NCBI RefSeq assembly: GCF_014839805.1
Contig: NC_051119.1
Coordinates: forward strand, 4,891,245-4,955,244
Origin: Manduca sexta
Lineage: Eukaryota; Arthropoda; Insecta; Lepidoptera; Sphingidae
Reading direction: 5' to 3'
Length of the DNA: 64,000 nt
Shown here piece after piece: positions 55,559 through 64,000 of the stretch; the stretch's first letter is position 1; each line of letters begins with the position of its first letter. Made by a program: the position numbers and the translations under genes. A model generated the notes under the pieces. The model did no database searches. It was not told the DNA's origin and worked only from the letters and a program-made list of their open reading frames with translations.

Positions 55559-58500
55559 CTGTGGGATGATGATACAATGAATTATTGTAGAAAATCCCGT
55601 TTTTAACATTACGGTATTATTTTGTCGACAAGCGTGGAGTAATCTCTCGTCATTTGATATAATTGTCATCAGGTGCAATGGAATCAATTTGCCATGCATT
55701 ATATATCTTACATACTACTAAGATACAAGACTTTCCTCTGGATAAAAAAAAATATCTTATGAACTTTTTTTATAAAATATTTTTACTTTTCACTGTGTTA
55801 TTGATCTAAAAAAATCTTTTCATCCTTTTTTTTCGTTTTTAGGTACGTTTTTTTTTTACGAAAAACGTTGCTGCTTACATTCTAAAATATGATTGTACCA
55901 AAAAAAAACGTTTTTTTTGTTTTTTTTTTTTATTTTATTTTTTGTTTCGTTAAAGCGATATCGTAGTAACGTACCCTTCCCCTTGTGCTCGTGCGCGACA
56001 TGCGCGCGGCGCGCGGCGCGCGGCGACAGCTGCGGCGAGCGCGCCGCGCCCGCACCCGCTCCGCACACGCCCGCTGCACACACACACACACACATGACAC
56101 AGCGTTATTATGGAAGCCTTGACTATTATTAATTTATTATTTCATAGCTTTATTGTACACCATATACATAGCAGCGATAGCCTAGTTGGGTGCGGAACGG
56201 ACTGCCAAGACGAATGTCCGCAGATTCAAATCCCAAGGGCACACACCTCTGACTTTTCTAAAAAATCATGTGTGTATTCTTTGTGAATTTATAGTTCGCT
56301 TTAACGGTGAAGGAAAACATCGTAAGGAAACCGGCACATCTGAGAAGTTCTCTATAGGAATTTCAAAGGTGTGTGCAGTCTATCAATCCGCACTAGACCA
56401 GCGTGGTGGACTAAGGCCTAATCCCTCTCAGTAGTAGAGGCCCGTGCTCAGCAGTGGGCAAGTATATAATACAGGGCTGATATTATTATATACAAAACAC
56501 TGTGCTTAATATTAAAACAATGCAGGAAGTACAATTGGCGGTCTTATCGCTCGAGGCAATCTCTTATAGACAACCATTGGATAGAATAAGAGAGAATGAT
56601 GAAAAGGGTAGTCTAGGGCGTACACATTAGCTAATACTACAAAACTAACAATATTTTTTCTAAACCAGAACCGATAACAGAACCCATCCGTGATAAAAAG
56701 AAAAACTTTTTCCAGCATCGGTTGTCATAAAAATATCCCAATAACTACGCGAAAGTTACGATAAAATATGCGCACGCACACATAATAGTAGTAAAAAGGT
56801 AAGACAAGTGATCAAGGGGCGCGCGGTGCGGTGGGGGTGGCGCCAAGCGGTACAACCACCTTAGTCGCCGGCTAGCTGTGACGCGTGCGTGTGTCACGTC
56901 ATCGCTCGCGGCTCGCGCGCATGTACCTACGTCATCGTTACCCGTGGCTCGCGCGCACGATAACGACTATTTATACATTTCCAAATGTCCAATAATCAGG
57001 AGTACTATGAAATGGTGACAGTGTAAATATAAAGTGGATAAATCCTGTATGAAGCTCGCAGGCTTTACGAAACGGAGAGCATCCCATCCTTACGTGCCCT
57101 AGGCCAGGGGTTCCCAAACATTTTCTTCTCAAAGTCCACTTTAACTCTTGGTCTCTCGTGGCTCGCCGGCGAGCCAAGACAGCTACATGACATTTGCGTG
57201 TGTCACGGGATTATAACCTTATATACTACATAATAAGGTTATTTTTCCGTCACACGCGTAGCTGTCAATGTTTGGCGGCAAACATTCAGCTACCTGTACA
57301 TATTTGAAAATAAAATTTTGACAAGTCATGACGGGTTAAAATTTTTCATCTGCTCTAATATGACCACGATCGCTCTGTCAAGAGTGTATGACTACGAAGA
57401 AGATTGTGTGTACCCCCCGCCCCCCGCCCCCCGCCCCCCGCGCTGTGAGTACAGTGAGTGTATGAGCGACTGACGTTCCACGTGGTGCCGGTCGGCGCTG
57501 TGCGAGCGCGCGGCGATGTTGCGGCGCAGCGCGAGCGGGCTGAGCGCGTCGTGGCGCGCGAGCGACATGCTGTTGAAGCCGGCGATTATCTGCGACGGCT
57601 GCGCGTAGATCGTGTTGCTGTGCCCGTACTTTTTGTCTTGCTGCATTTTAAAGCCTGCGAACAATTTATTTTTTATATTTTTTTTTTACCAAATTTACCA
57701 TGAGTACATATTTCCTTATGAACTAAAACAAATACCGCTTAGATTGTAACATACAAATAAAATAAAAAAACGCAGTGATAAAAGAGGCCTGCCGACAGAT
57801 TTCTGACTCCGTCCCCCTCCCCCTACCGTAGGAGACGGGACGCACCAGGCAGCACTGCGCAGGGGCGGCTAAGGACGAAAACTAAGACACTTCGAACACC
57901 AAGGCTGGGCCGTAGTAATACAACACTTTCTCCGCGAAATAAAAACAAAAGCGGTACTATAGATAATGTCGCATCTTACCAGTCTGTCCATAATGAGATC
58001 CGTTAGATACGCGCGGTCCGAAGCTAGAGAATGTCGTGTCGCTGTAGCACGGAGTCGATGGACTCGACTCTTGCGGCGACCCTTTGCCCTCAGCGTATAT
58101 ACCTGAAATATACAGGGTGTTGCGAAATATGGGTGTCCTAAAATTTTTTGTTGTTTCACATTATGGGTATCAAAAACAATCCTAACTACAAACCGCTCCC
58201 TAGTTGCCATTTGCCACACTGACGCGTGTGAGTGCTTGTGTGTGTGTGCGCGTGTGTATGGGAGTGTGCCCGTGCGTGTGCGTGTGTATGTGAGTGTCCG
58301 CGGGCGTGTGCGTGAGTGTATGCGTGTGCGTGTGCGTGTGTATGTGAGTGTGTATATGCATGTGCGGGTGCGCGCGTGCGTGTGTTTTGTTTGGTTTGCT
58401 TCTTGTCCCCTTTTACAAGAAACCTAACATATCTTACGAGTTGTAAGTATGCCCTTTTGACTACCCGCAAAAAAGACAAGCACATATGGAACACGAACGG

Positions 58501-61500
58501 AGAAGTCCCTAATTCGAACCTTAGGTCATCCACAAATGTATGTAACGTATGTAACACTATTCACCCATCACTGGATCTTACAAAGGTAATGTACGTCAGG
58601 CAGGCGATCGGTCGTAAAAACTCAGTCAAATGTTTTTCTTTAAGAAGTGCTACCTTCCTTATCTTTAAGAAGGTTAAATCGCCGCCTTAGATCATGATTT
58701 TGTCGCGTTGTTATGGAGGGAAATGGACAATTAATATTTTCGACACCTCCCTATCTTTCTATTTGATTGATTCTGTTGCGGGATAATGAAAAAATTATTT
58801 TCCCTGAGACTCCCCGAGCTTCACTGCTCGGTGTCATAAAATGCGTTCCACTGCTTATCCTGGCTTACAGGAGTTGTGGTAGGTGTGAAGGCGGGAAAGG
58901 CTTTCATATTTAAAGAAAAGATATTAGAAGCATGATATACAGTTAGGTTTCTCTCCCAGCTCCGCTTACACCTGTCTCGGAATAGAATTTCCACAATACA
59001 CTCATATTAGTAATCGATTACTAATTGAAATTATTCACATACCTAACCCGCATGAGTAACAAGGATATTTTACAAAGAAATGGCAGAGCAATATGATTAA
59101 CCATATTGTTACGCGCCGCTATCCTAGCCGATGACATCGGGCGTTTCCGGAAGTATTCGGCTGCGCGGGAAAACTGGCAGAAGAGAAGATATGTCACGCG
59201 GCGACTATTCTATTATTCTCTCTGGTTGGACGTTGTCAAAAATGTCTAAAATTGTATTCTGTAATTATTTTGTTAATATAATGTTCACTGTAAAAAGAGC
59301 GTTTAACAATATATGATTTTGTAAGATCACGTCTTTATTAGCCAGTGAAAGGGGGGGGGGGGGTGCCATTACCCTGGGGCCCTGCACTTCATCCAACAAA
59401 GCATCTACTATACATATTGTCAAACGGGAATGTGTTTTTTTATGATCACACAGAGGTAAAAGTTAGTATGTACTAATTCGAATTAACGTCTTTGCTAAGA
59501 AAATCACACTAAAATTAATTAAATCAATTGGGCTTACTTTTTTTTATTTATCTTGTCCAAATCTTAATACAAAAACAATTATAAAAATAAATAACAAAAA
59601 AAAACAGTCAATAACGATCGAAAAATGAATCACATTGAGCCATTTGATCGGCTATGAGCTCACCGCCAGCTGCTACGGCACAGAGGTGCGAGCGAGATAG
59701 CGAATAACACAACGGGTGTTTATTCGCAAGTGCAAGCGAGACGACGAGAAAACCTCAAATTACGTAATCATCGCTTATCAATACTTGCAAATAAGGTGCC
59801 GCCTTTATTGCACCATAATTTATACCTTCAACTGATTTCGAATAGGGCAACACCAGAGTTTCTTGCCCGTTCTTCTCTGGTGAGAACTGATTTCCGAACT
59901 GGTGGTAGAATTAATCTTGAGGGAATCTAAATAATGTATAACATTTTACAGGTTCAAATAAATTATTTCATTTCATGCTTTGAAGTGGCGATAGCCGGGT
60001 TGGTTATGGAACGGACCGCTGAGACGAATATCCACAAGTTCAAAACCCAAGGGCACACACCTCTGACTTTTCTAAAAACATGTGTGCATTATTTGTGAAT
60101 TCTCGCTTGCTGTAACGGTGAAGGAAAACATCGTGAGAAAATCTGCATACCCTGGATGTAACCTATAAGAATTTTGAGGGTGTGTGAAGTTTACGTAATC
60201 TCACTAAGGCCTAATCCCTCTCAGTGGTAAAGGAAGCCCGTCCCAAGCAGTGGGACAGTATAATACTGGACTGATACTATTGTTCATATTTTTAATTTGT
60301 TTTTACCCGTTAGTATTACCTAATATTTCTAGGCTTACTATAAGTAGGAAAGTTTATGAATGTTTAGATGTTTGTAAGAAATAAACGCAGGCAACCCTAA
60401 ACGGATTTGATTGAAATGTGCCATGTCGATAGATGACATCCTGGGTTAGCATATATCATACTAGCCCAAGATGCGGATGCGTACAGGCTGGATGCAGACC
60501 GATTTCAATAGGTCGATCTGGAAATCTTTGAGGGAGGTCCATGTTCAACAGTGGACATGCTGCAGCTGATAATGATGAAACTATCCCAAGAATTTGGTCT
60601 TGTAAGATTTTTTTTTACTTTTTCATTAGACTTTTTAAATGGCTGTTTCTTTTTGGTCTGCTAGCGGGAAAGGCTTTCCACGCGGGCAACACTTCATAAA
60701 TGTACACAATCAACTAAAATATTAAACTATATATTTTTTTATTTCAAAATCAATCTTACCTGCACCGACATCTCTGAAGAGGTCGCAGTTAGATGTGTTC
60801 AAGCTATTCTTCCTCGCGTTTTCAACGTATGAGACGATTCTGTGCCCTGCCTGCCCGTATATAGGGTTCAAATTCCCTGTACTGTTTATACTGGTCGATG
60901 ATGGGAAGTTCGTCTTCGATTGCTGTTAAAAAGATTAAAAAACATAAATAAAACTAAAATTCAATTGTTAAACGAAAATATAGTACATAATAAAAATAGA
61001 TTTTTAATTTGCATGTAAATGACTGATGACTAGGCAATTCTTAGAGGAATCCGGAGCTCGAATGCGCTGAAGATGGCCACTGTGAGTTTCATTGATATGC
61101 CCAATATCTACCATCTTCCTGGATGATTCAACGCTAGGCCGTAATTCTGATGATTTATGACGATCATGATGATATTGAAGGTGGAAATACATAAATCGTT
61201 GGAGAATAGAATTCCCAGTTTAATGGTATGAAACGAAATGAATCTTTCTAGCCGAATTTTCGGCCACGGCGGCCAATCTCAACGGAGATCAGCCAGGTAA
61301 GCAGGAGATATTATAGTATGTATGTAGTGCAGAAGTGTGTGCGCAATACACAGGTGCACACTCTGTTCCTTCACTCTTATAGTTCGGAGAGACGGCAATC
61401 CGACATGATCGGAGAAAGATTAGGCGCTGGACCAACGACTTTTCGTGTTTTCCGAGGCACGGGGGTATCACAACGACAACGCTCTGACTCCGAGCTTGGA

Positions 61501-63600
61501 CTGAGTAATGTTTTAAGATGGAAAAACCCAGTCACAATCATTTTGGCCCGACTCGGGATTCGAACCCAGGACCTCAGCGCAGTAGTCGTAACCAAAGTAG
61601 TCACCAAGTTAATAATTTAAGAGTGTACTAACGCGTAGTTACTAAGTATAAGTGTGTACTAACGACAAAATGGCCCTTATGGAAGTGTCCCGAGTGGGCA
61701 TGTTTGGGTATGCTAACGACAAAATAGCCTTTATGGAAGTGTCCCGAGTGGGCATGTTTGGGTATGCTAACGACAAAATAGCCCTTATGGAAGTGTCCCG
61801 CGTGGGCATGTTAGGGTGTACTAACGACAAAATAGCCTTTATGGAAGTGTCCCGAGTGGGCATGTTAGGGTGTACTAACGACAAAATAGCCTTTATGGAA
61901 GTGTCCCGAGTGGGCATGTTAGGGTGTACTAACGACAAAATAGCCTTTATGGAAGTGTCCCGAGTGGGCATGTTAGGGTGTACTAACGACAAAATGGCCC
62001 TTATGGAAGTGACCGTGGCGTTAATGGATGTGTTACCTGCAGGTTCTTGTTGGCGGCGGCGTGGAAGGTGGAGAGCGCGGGCTGCGCGGGCGGCGCGGCG
62101 GCCTGCAGCTGCTGCACGCTGCGCCGCACCAGGCCGGGCGACGCCGGCGTGTGCTTCAGCTCCGTCAGCTGCTTCACCGTCTCCGCCACGTTGATCGTCT
62201 GGTGGGCTGGGGGAGTACAAATCACCAAAAATGGGTAAAAAAAATATTTTTTCTACAAAAAAAACTTATTTTATATAAGTAAAAAAAATTGATTGTTTTT
62301 TTTTATAGAAAATAGTTTTTTCCTTCAGTTCTTGATATTAAAAAAAAAAAAAATAGGTAGAGATAACACTATTTCATAATCCAGCATATTAGGCTAGGGA
62401 AAAACTTTCTTCGCATTTTAATATGACAAATTAAGACTTATTTTCTTGCATAAATTGTAGTAAACAATTGTAATTAGTGTCGTCAAGGGATCGCGGGAAG
62501 TGCGCGCGCACCGCATTCATAATTCAAGATGGCGTCACGCGTGCTGTTTGTTTGTAAACTGATCGTTGTGTGGTGTAAAAGATGCCACGTGTAATATTTT
62601 ACGTCTTGAGTAAAGGCGGGGTAGTTGATGGTCCTTCAATTAAAGAAATATCCGGATATGTGCGCGTTGCACTCATTCATGGAATTGTAAGTTGCTATCA
62701 AAAGTATAAGTGCATATATACGGTTCTAAATTTTTTTCAGATAAAAGTAACCGTATTTTTTTATATAAATTAGCCTTGAATTAAAAGAGCAATTAAAGAA
62801 ATATCTGAACATCCAACACGGGGTGTAAACCAACTATCCTTAAAACTTACCATTGGCAGTTTCGTTATCAGGTTGCAGTAGGAAGGCGGGCGGCGGCGGC
62901 AGATTGTCCGCATCGGTCGGCGCCATCGACTGATTCTGTGTGGTACTCTGAAGATACAAAGAATAAATAAAAACCAGCAGTCACAATACGGAATTGCGCT
63001 CGTTCGTGTTAAATTAACCCCCTTATTCATAGACGTTATATATCTAAGCTCTATCTTTGCTGTGATTACAAGTCTGTTTCTCAGTGCTGATAGGATGGCA
63101 GCCTTCGCAGTGCGTAGACATAGGACCGTTGTGATTGGCTAATATTGAGATACAACTTGAATTCAGTTGGCTGTCAGATAAACAAAGCTGAACAAACACC
63201 AAGCTGTCAGATAAACAAAGCTGAGAAACAGACTTGTTATCACAGCAATTCTCCGTCCTTAGATAAATGACGTCTATGAATAAGGGGGATAGTCTACAAT
63301 CCAGTGGTGAAGGCATTTTTAAGGCTCCCAATGCACCTTGATAAGTGGAGTTGGATCCAATAATATTTCGACTGACGAAAGAAACGATTACCTCCCGAAA
63401 GTCGACACAATTATGCCGAATTGCTATTAATGCAAGTATGCGGCTCAAAAATATGAAATTTGCAAAACAAGAATCGCCTTTATCCCAACCAACCTGCACA
63501 TATGGCGGTCGCTGAGGCCTTGAGATTGACGACGAGCGTCGCACTGGCGGCGGCGGCTTGCCGAGCGAACTGGACGAGCCGCGACGAGACCACACGGTCG
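55431..63600 (-). CDS. Ser/Pro-rich intracellular protein, seven internal exons (possibly MTSS1/MIM-like)
   Basis: Minus-strand exons 63600-63494, 62947-62851, 62206-62037, 60922-60760, 58102-57980, 57654-57475 and 55558-55431 all have AG/GT borders (57475 less certain). Their phases fit without a stop, giving about 320 residues. The segment lacks a signal peptide or membrane span. It has WSRRGSSSSLGKPPPPVRRS (basic and Ser-rich with a PPPP SH3-type ligand), LPPPPAFLLQ, VAETVKQLTELKHTPASP, NTIYAQPSQI and FLDKLSATIQQQRRQ (amphipathic, basic). Proline-rich adaptors of the actin cytoskeleton such as MTSS1/MIM look similar, but neither an I-BAR nor a WH2 domain is visible here, so this name is a guess. 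The 5' end lies beyond 64000; 3' exons lie left of 55431 and were not found. Confidence 0.7.
55622..55690 (-). repeat. Repeat B fragment in intron
   Basis: AAGCGTGGAGTAATCTCTCG and AATTGTCATCAGGTGCAATG match the reverse of family B with an internal deletion. Confidence 0.5.
55970..56095. other. CpG-dense patch ending in (CA)n
   Basis: GCGCGGCGCGCGGCGCGCGG and GAGCGCGCCGCGCCCGCACC precede a CACACACACACACA run, directly after a poly-T tract (55905-55945). It is an intronic position for the Ser/Pro-rich gene. It may be an alternative promoter or a low-complexity expansion. Confidence 0.4.
56170..56493 (+). repeat. SINE family A, full length
   Basis: AGCAGCGATAGCCTAGTTGG, CAGATTCAAATCCC, full body, CAGCAGTGGGCAAGTATATA and a GGGCTGATATTATT tail. 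Intronic, opposite in sense to the gene. Confidence 0.9.
56815..56960. other. GC-rich segment with duplicated CGTCATCG blocks
   Basis: CACGTCATCGCTCGCGGCTC and TACGTCATCGTTACCCGTGG are followed in each case by GGCTCGCGCGCA. Both contain CRE half-sites. A regulatory role is conjecture. Confidence 0.35.
57130..57300. mobile_element. Palindromic MITE family Q, second copy
   Basis: TGACATTTGCGTGTGTCACG and TCACACGCGTAGCTGTCA flank inverted TATAACCTTAT/ATAAGGTTAT around a short AT loop, as in 49481-49655. The outer ends are diverged. Confidence 0.6.
57413..57439 (-). promoter_or_regulatory. Four-run G tract (G-quadruplex motif) downstream of a splice donor
   Basis: On the minus (gene sense) strand four GGGGGG runs are separated by single C. 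It starts 35 nt after the exon F donor. Such sequence meets the canonical quadruplex pattern; effect on splicing is untested. Confidence 0.6.
57475..57654 (-). CDS. Ser/Pro-rich gene, exon F
   Basis: Acceptor GTTCGCAG|GCTTT. The best phase-compatible donor is GAAC|GTCAGT at 57474. Encodes NTIYAQPSQIIAG, LARHDALSPLALRRN and RSHSADRHHVE. The frame stays open past this donor into a G-rich tract, so a longer alternative end is possible. Confidence 0.6.
57800..57945 (+). repeat. Retroelement 3' fragment
   Basis: GTAGGAGACGGGACGCACCA, GCGCAGGGGCGGCTAAGGAC and ACACTTTCTCCGCGAAATAA. It shares its last block with 28805-28830. Confidence 0.5.
57980..58102 (-). CDS. Ser/Pro-rich gene, exon E
   Basis: Acceptor TATATTTCAG|GTATA, donor CAGACTG|GTAAGA. 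Contains GSPQESSPSTPCYSDTTFSS, a Ser/Thr-Pro-rich stretch with likely phosphorylation sites (inference). Confidence 0.7.
58200..58390 (+). repeat. (TG)-based minisatellite
   Basis: Irregular repeats of TGTGCGTGTG with TATGTGAGTG spacers. Open frames across it in both directions are low-complexity artefacts. Confidence 0.8.
58690..58905 (-). repeat. Interspersed repeat M, reverse copy
   Basis: GACTCCCCGAGCTTCACTGC and CTGGCTTACAGGAGTTGTGG are the reverse of the blocks at 24.9 and 44.4 kb. Confidence 0.75.
58906..59724 (-). other. Intronic spacer
   Basis: Contains a G-run (59350-59362) and AT-rich DNA. No exon was recognised. Confidence 0.35.
59725..59985 (+). repeat. LINE-type 3' fragment
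   Basis: TTTCTTGCCCGTTCTTCTCT and CGAACTGGTGGTAGAATTAA are followed by an A/T-rich end with AAATAAATTATTTC. The open frame is part of the repeat. Confidence 0.5.
59995..60290 (+). repeat. SINE family A, diverged
   Basis: GTGGCGATAGCCGGGTTGG head, TTCAAAACCC B box and the CAGTGGGACAGTATAATACT tail. A short deletion removes the CCAGCGTGGTGG block. Confidence 0.8.
60480..60600 (+). pseudogene. RTE-like LINE 3' end, decayed
   Basis: LREVHVQQWTC and a stop, then CTGATAATGATGAAA. The same C-terminal motif (EAYVQQW) as at 16.3 and 45.1 kb, here mutated. Confidence 0.6.
60760..60922 (-). CDS. Ser/Pro-rich gene, exon D
   Basis: Acceptor TTTTAACAG|CAATC, donor GTGCAG|GTAAGA. 54 codons containing NPIYGQAGHRIVSYVENARK. 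Phase 0 in, phase 1 out. Confidence 0.7.
61243..61610 (-). repeat. SINE family C, full body
   Basis: B box GGGTTCGAATCCCGAGTCGG on the minus strand. Tail end at CCGAATTTTCGGCCACGG. Very similar to 51419-51800. Confidence 0.85.
61649..62012. repeat. 54-bp minisatellite, about 6.7 units
   Basis: Units carrying GTGTCCCGAGTGGGCATG recur at 61685, 61739, 61793, 61847, 61901 and 61955. The period is divisible by three and the array is open on both strands (MEVSRVG on plus, NMPTRDTSI on minus), hence long spurious frames. It lies in the intron right after exon C, whose own reading frame stops before the array. Confidence 0.9.
62037..62206 (-). CDS. Ser/Pro-rich gene, exon C
   Basis: Acceptor CCCCCAG|CCCAC, donor CTGCAG|GTAACA. 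Encodes INVAETVKQLTELKH, TPASPGLVRR and an Ala/Gln-rich end. The base composition is much GC-richer than the surroundings. A 54-bp minisatellite begins about 25 bp after the donor. Confidence 0.75.
62463..62772 (+). repeat. Repeat N: CpG-rich promoter-like segment, copy 2
   Basis: Reverse partner of 41215-41535. AAGATGGCGTCACGCGTGCT (YY1/Pho-like start) is followed by ATG at 62582 encoding MPRVIFYVLSKGG, then a donor-like ATT|GTAAGT near 62690. Later stops close the frame. A captured or element-borne promoter is possible. Confidence 0.65.
62851..62947 (-). CDS. Ser/Pro-rich gene, exon B
   Basis: Acceptor TATCTTCAG|AGTAC, donor CCAATG|GTAAGT. 32 codons containing DNLPPPPAFLLQPDNE. Phase 0 in, phase 1 out. 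Confidence 0.7.
63015..63290. mobile_element. Palindromic MITE family P, second copy
   Basis: CCCCCTTATTCATAGACGTT and, in reverse, CCCCCTTATTCATAGACGTC are the ends. An internal GCTGTCAGATAAACAAAGCT block is duplicated, a change not in the 49-kb copy. Confidence 0.75.
63325..63425 (+). repeat. Repeat B, diverged
   Basis: GCACCTTGATAAGTGGAGTT, GGATCCAATAATATTTCGAC and AAGTCGACACAATTATGCCG. Confidence 0.6.
63494..63600 (-). CDS. Ser/Pro-rich gene, exon A
   Basis: Acceptor TTCTTTCAG|CGACC, donor GTGCAG|GTTGG. 35 complete codons containing KPPPPVRRSSSIS. It enters with a split codon (upstream exon off-window) and leaves in phase 0. Confidence 0.7.
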
Positions 63601-64000
63601 CTGAAAGAAGATCATAGATTAGCGTGTTCAAACAAACAAACAGACAAACTCTTCATCTTTATATGATAGTATAGATTATTGTTAAAGTATTTACTGGTAT
63701 TGTTGGCAAATTCTGTTTGGATTTATGTATGAAAGTTCCTTAAATGCCACGGAAAGTTACGTGAAATCGATTTAGCCTGAGGAACTTGGCAATTATCAGA
63801 TAATTAGAATACGTGGGTCCGCTGATGGTAAGTCATGAGTGGATAACATCGCTTATGAACCACCAATATGCAAATATATGTGATTTGCTAACGAGCAGAA
63901 ATAGAAATTAGAAAGAGGAATTGGCTTTTTTTTGGCACGAAACGCAATAACATCTGGTGGACACTTTATTTATTTTCTTCGTATTTTGTTGTTTGTAGTT
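63601..64000 (-). other. Intron upstream of exon A
   Basis: No further exon was recognised before the right edge. The next 5' exon of the Ser/Pro-rich gene must lie beyond it. Confidence 0.4.

Noticed and set aside
58186..58690. His/Ala/Thr- and Val/Cys-rich open frames on both strands
   Set aside because: They are translations of the TG/CA minisatellite, not genes.
61652..62194. 180-codon plus-strand open frame of regular 18-residue repeats
   Set aside because: Generated by the 54-bp minisatellite plus the antisense of exon C. The gene evidence is on the other strand.
61642..62220. 192-codon minus-strand open frame across exon C and the minisatellite
   Set aside because: Uses a different frame from the phase-compatible exon C frame, which stops shortly after the donor.

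Overview
The window looks like nuclear DNA from a lepidopteran insect (moth or butterfly). It is AT-rich and gene-poor. It is packed with tRNA-headed SINEs, RTE-like LINE tails, non-autonomous Helitrons, palindromic MITEs and mariner relics of the kind that crowd moth and butterfly introns and intergenic DNA. Protein-coding exons are short, have GT/AG borders and are separated by long repeat-filled introns. There is nothing bacterial, plastid or viral about the organisation. The lepidopteran assignment is inferred from repeat style and protein families, not from a database match.

Left part (1-17 kb). All supported genes are on the minus strand. A lone first coding exon (2254-2317) encodes a signal peptide and sits behind a textbook TATA + TCAGTT initiator; the rest of that gene would lie off the left edge. 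A complete four-exon gene (16840 down to 10721) encodes a 270-residue secreted S1A trypsin-like protease. It has an intact His/Asp/Ser triad and an Asp189 equivalent, but no recognisable R|IVGG activation site. The two first exons share size class, a signal peptide and a phase-1 exit, so they may be members of a tandem family.

Middle part (17-55 kb). This is essentially a repeat landscape. It holds an internally deleted mariner (17.5-18.0 kb), two Helitrons (20.3 and 21.0 kb), a 1.2-kb foldback element (23.1-24.3 kb), about a dozen copies of one SINE family across the window, and LINE 3' ends. It also holds many MITE families, one of which has grown a 33-bp tandem array (37.86-38.32 kb), and a nearly intact DD37D (maT-type) mariner with a single frameshift (53.29-54.60 kb). 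A promoter-like patch with CRE, E-box, E2F and X-box motifs lies at 46.64-46.92 kb.

Right part (55-64 kb). Seven consecutive minus-strand exons (63600 down to 55431) with fully compatible phases encode an internal stretch of a Ser/Pro-rich intracellular protein. It is perhaps an MTSS1/MIM-like cytoskeletal adaptor. Both ends lie outside what can be resolved. Its introns contain a 54-bp minisatellite directly after one splice donor and a four-run G tract just after another.

Because several elements occur both empty and interrupted inside the same window, insertion boundaries and target-site duplications can be read directly. This gives a relative history of nested insertions.
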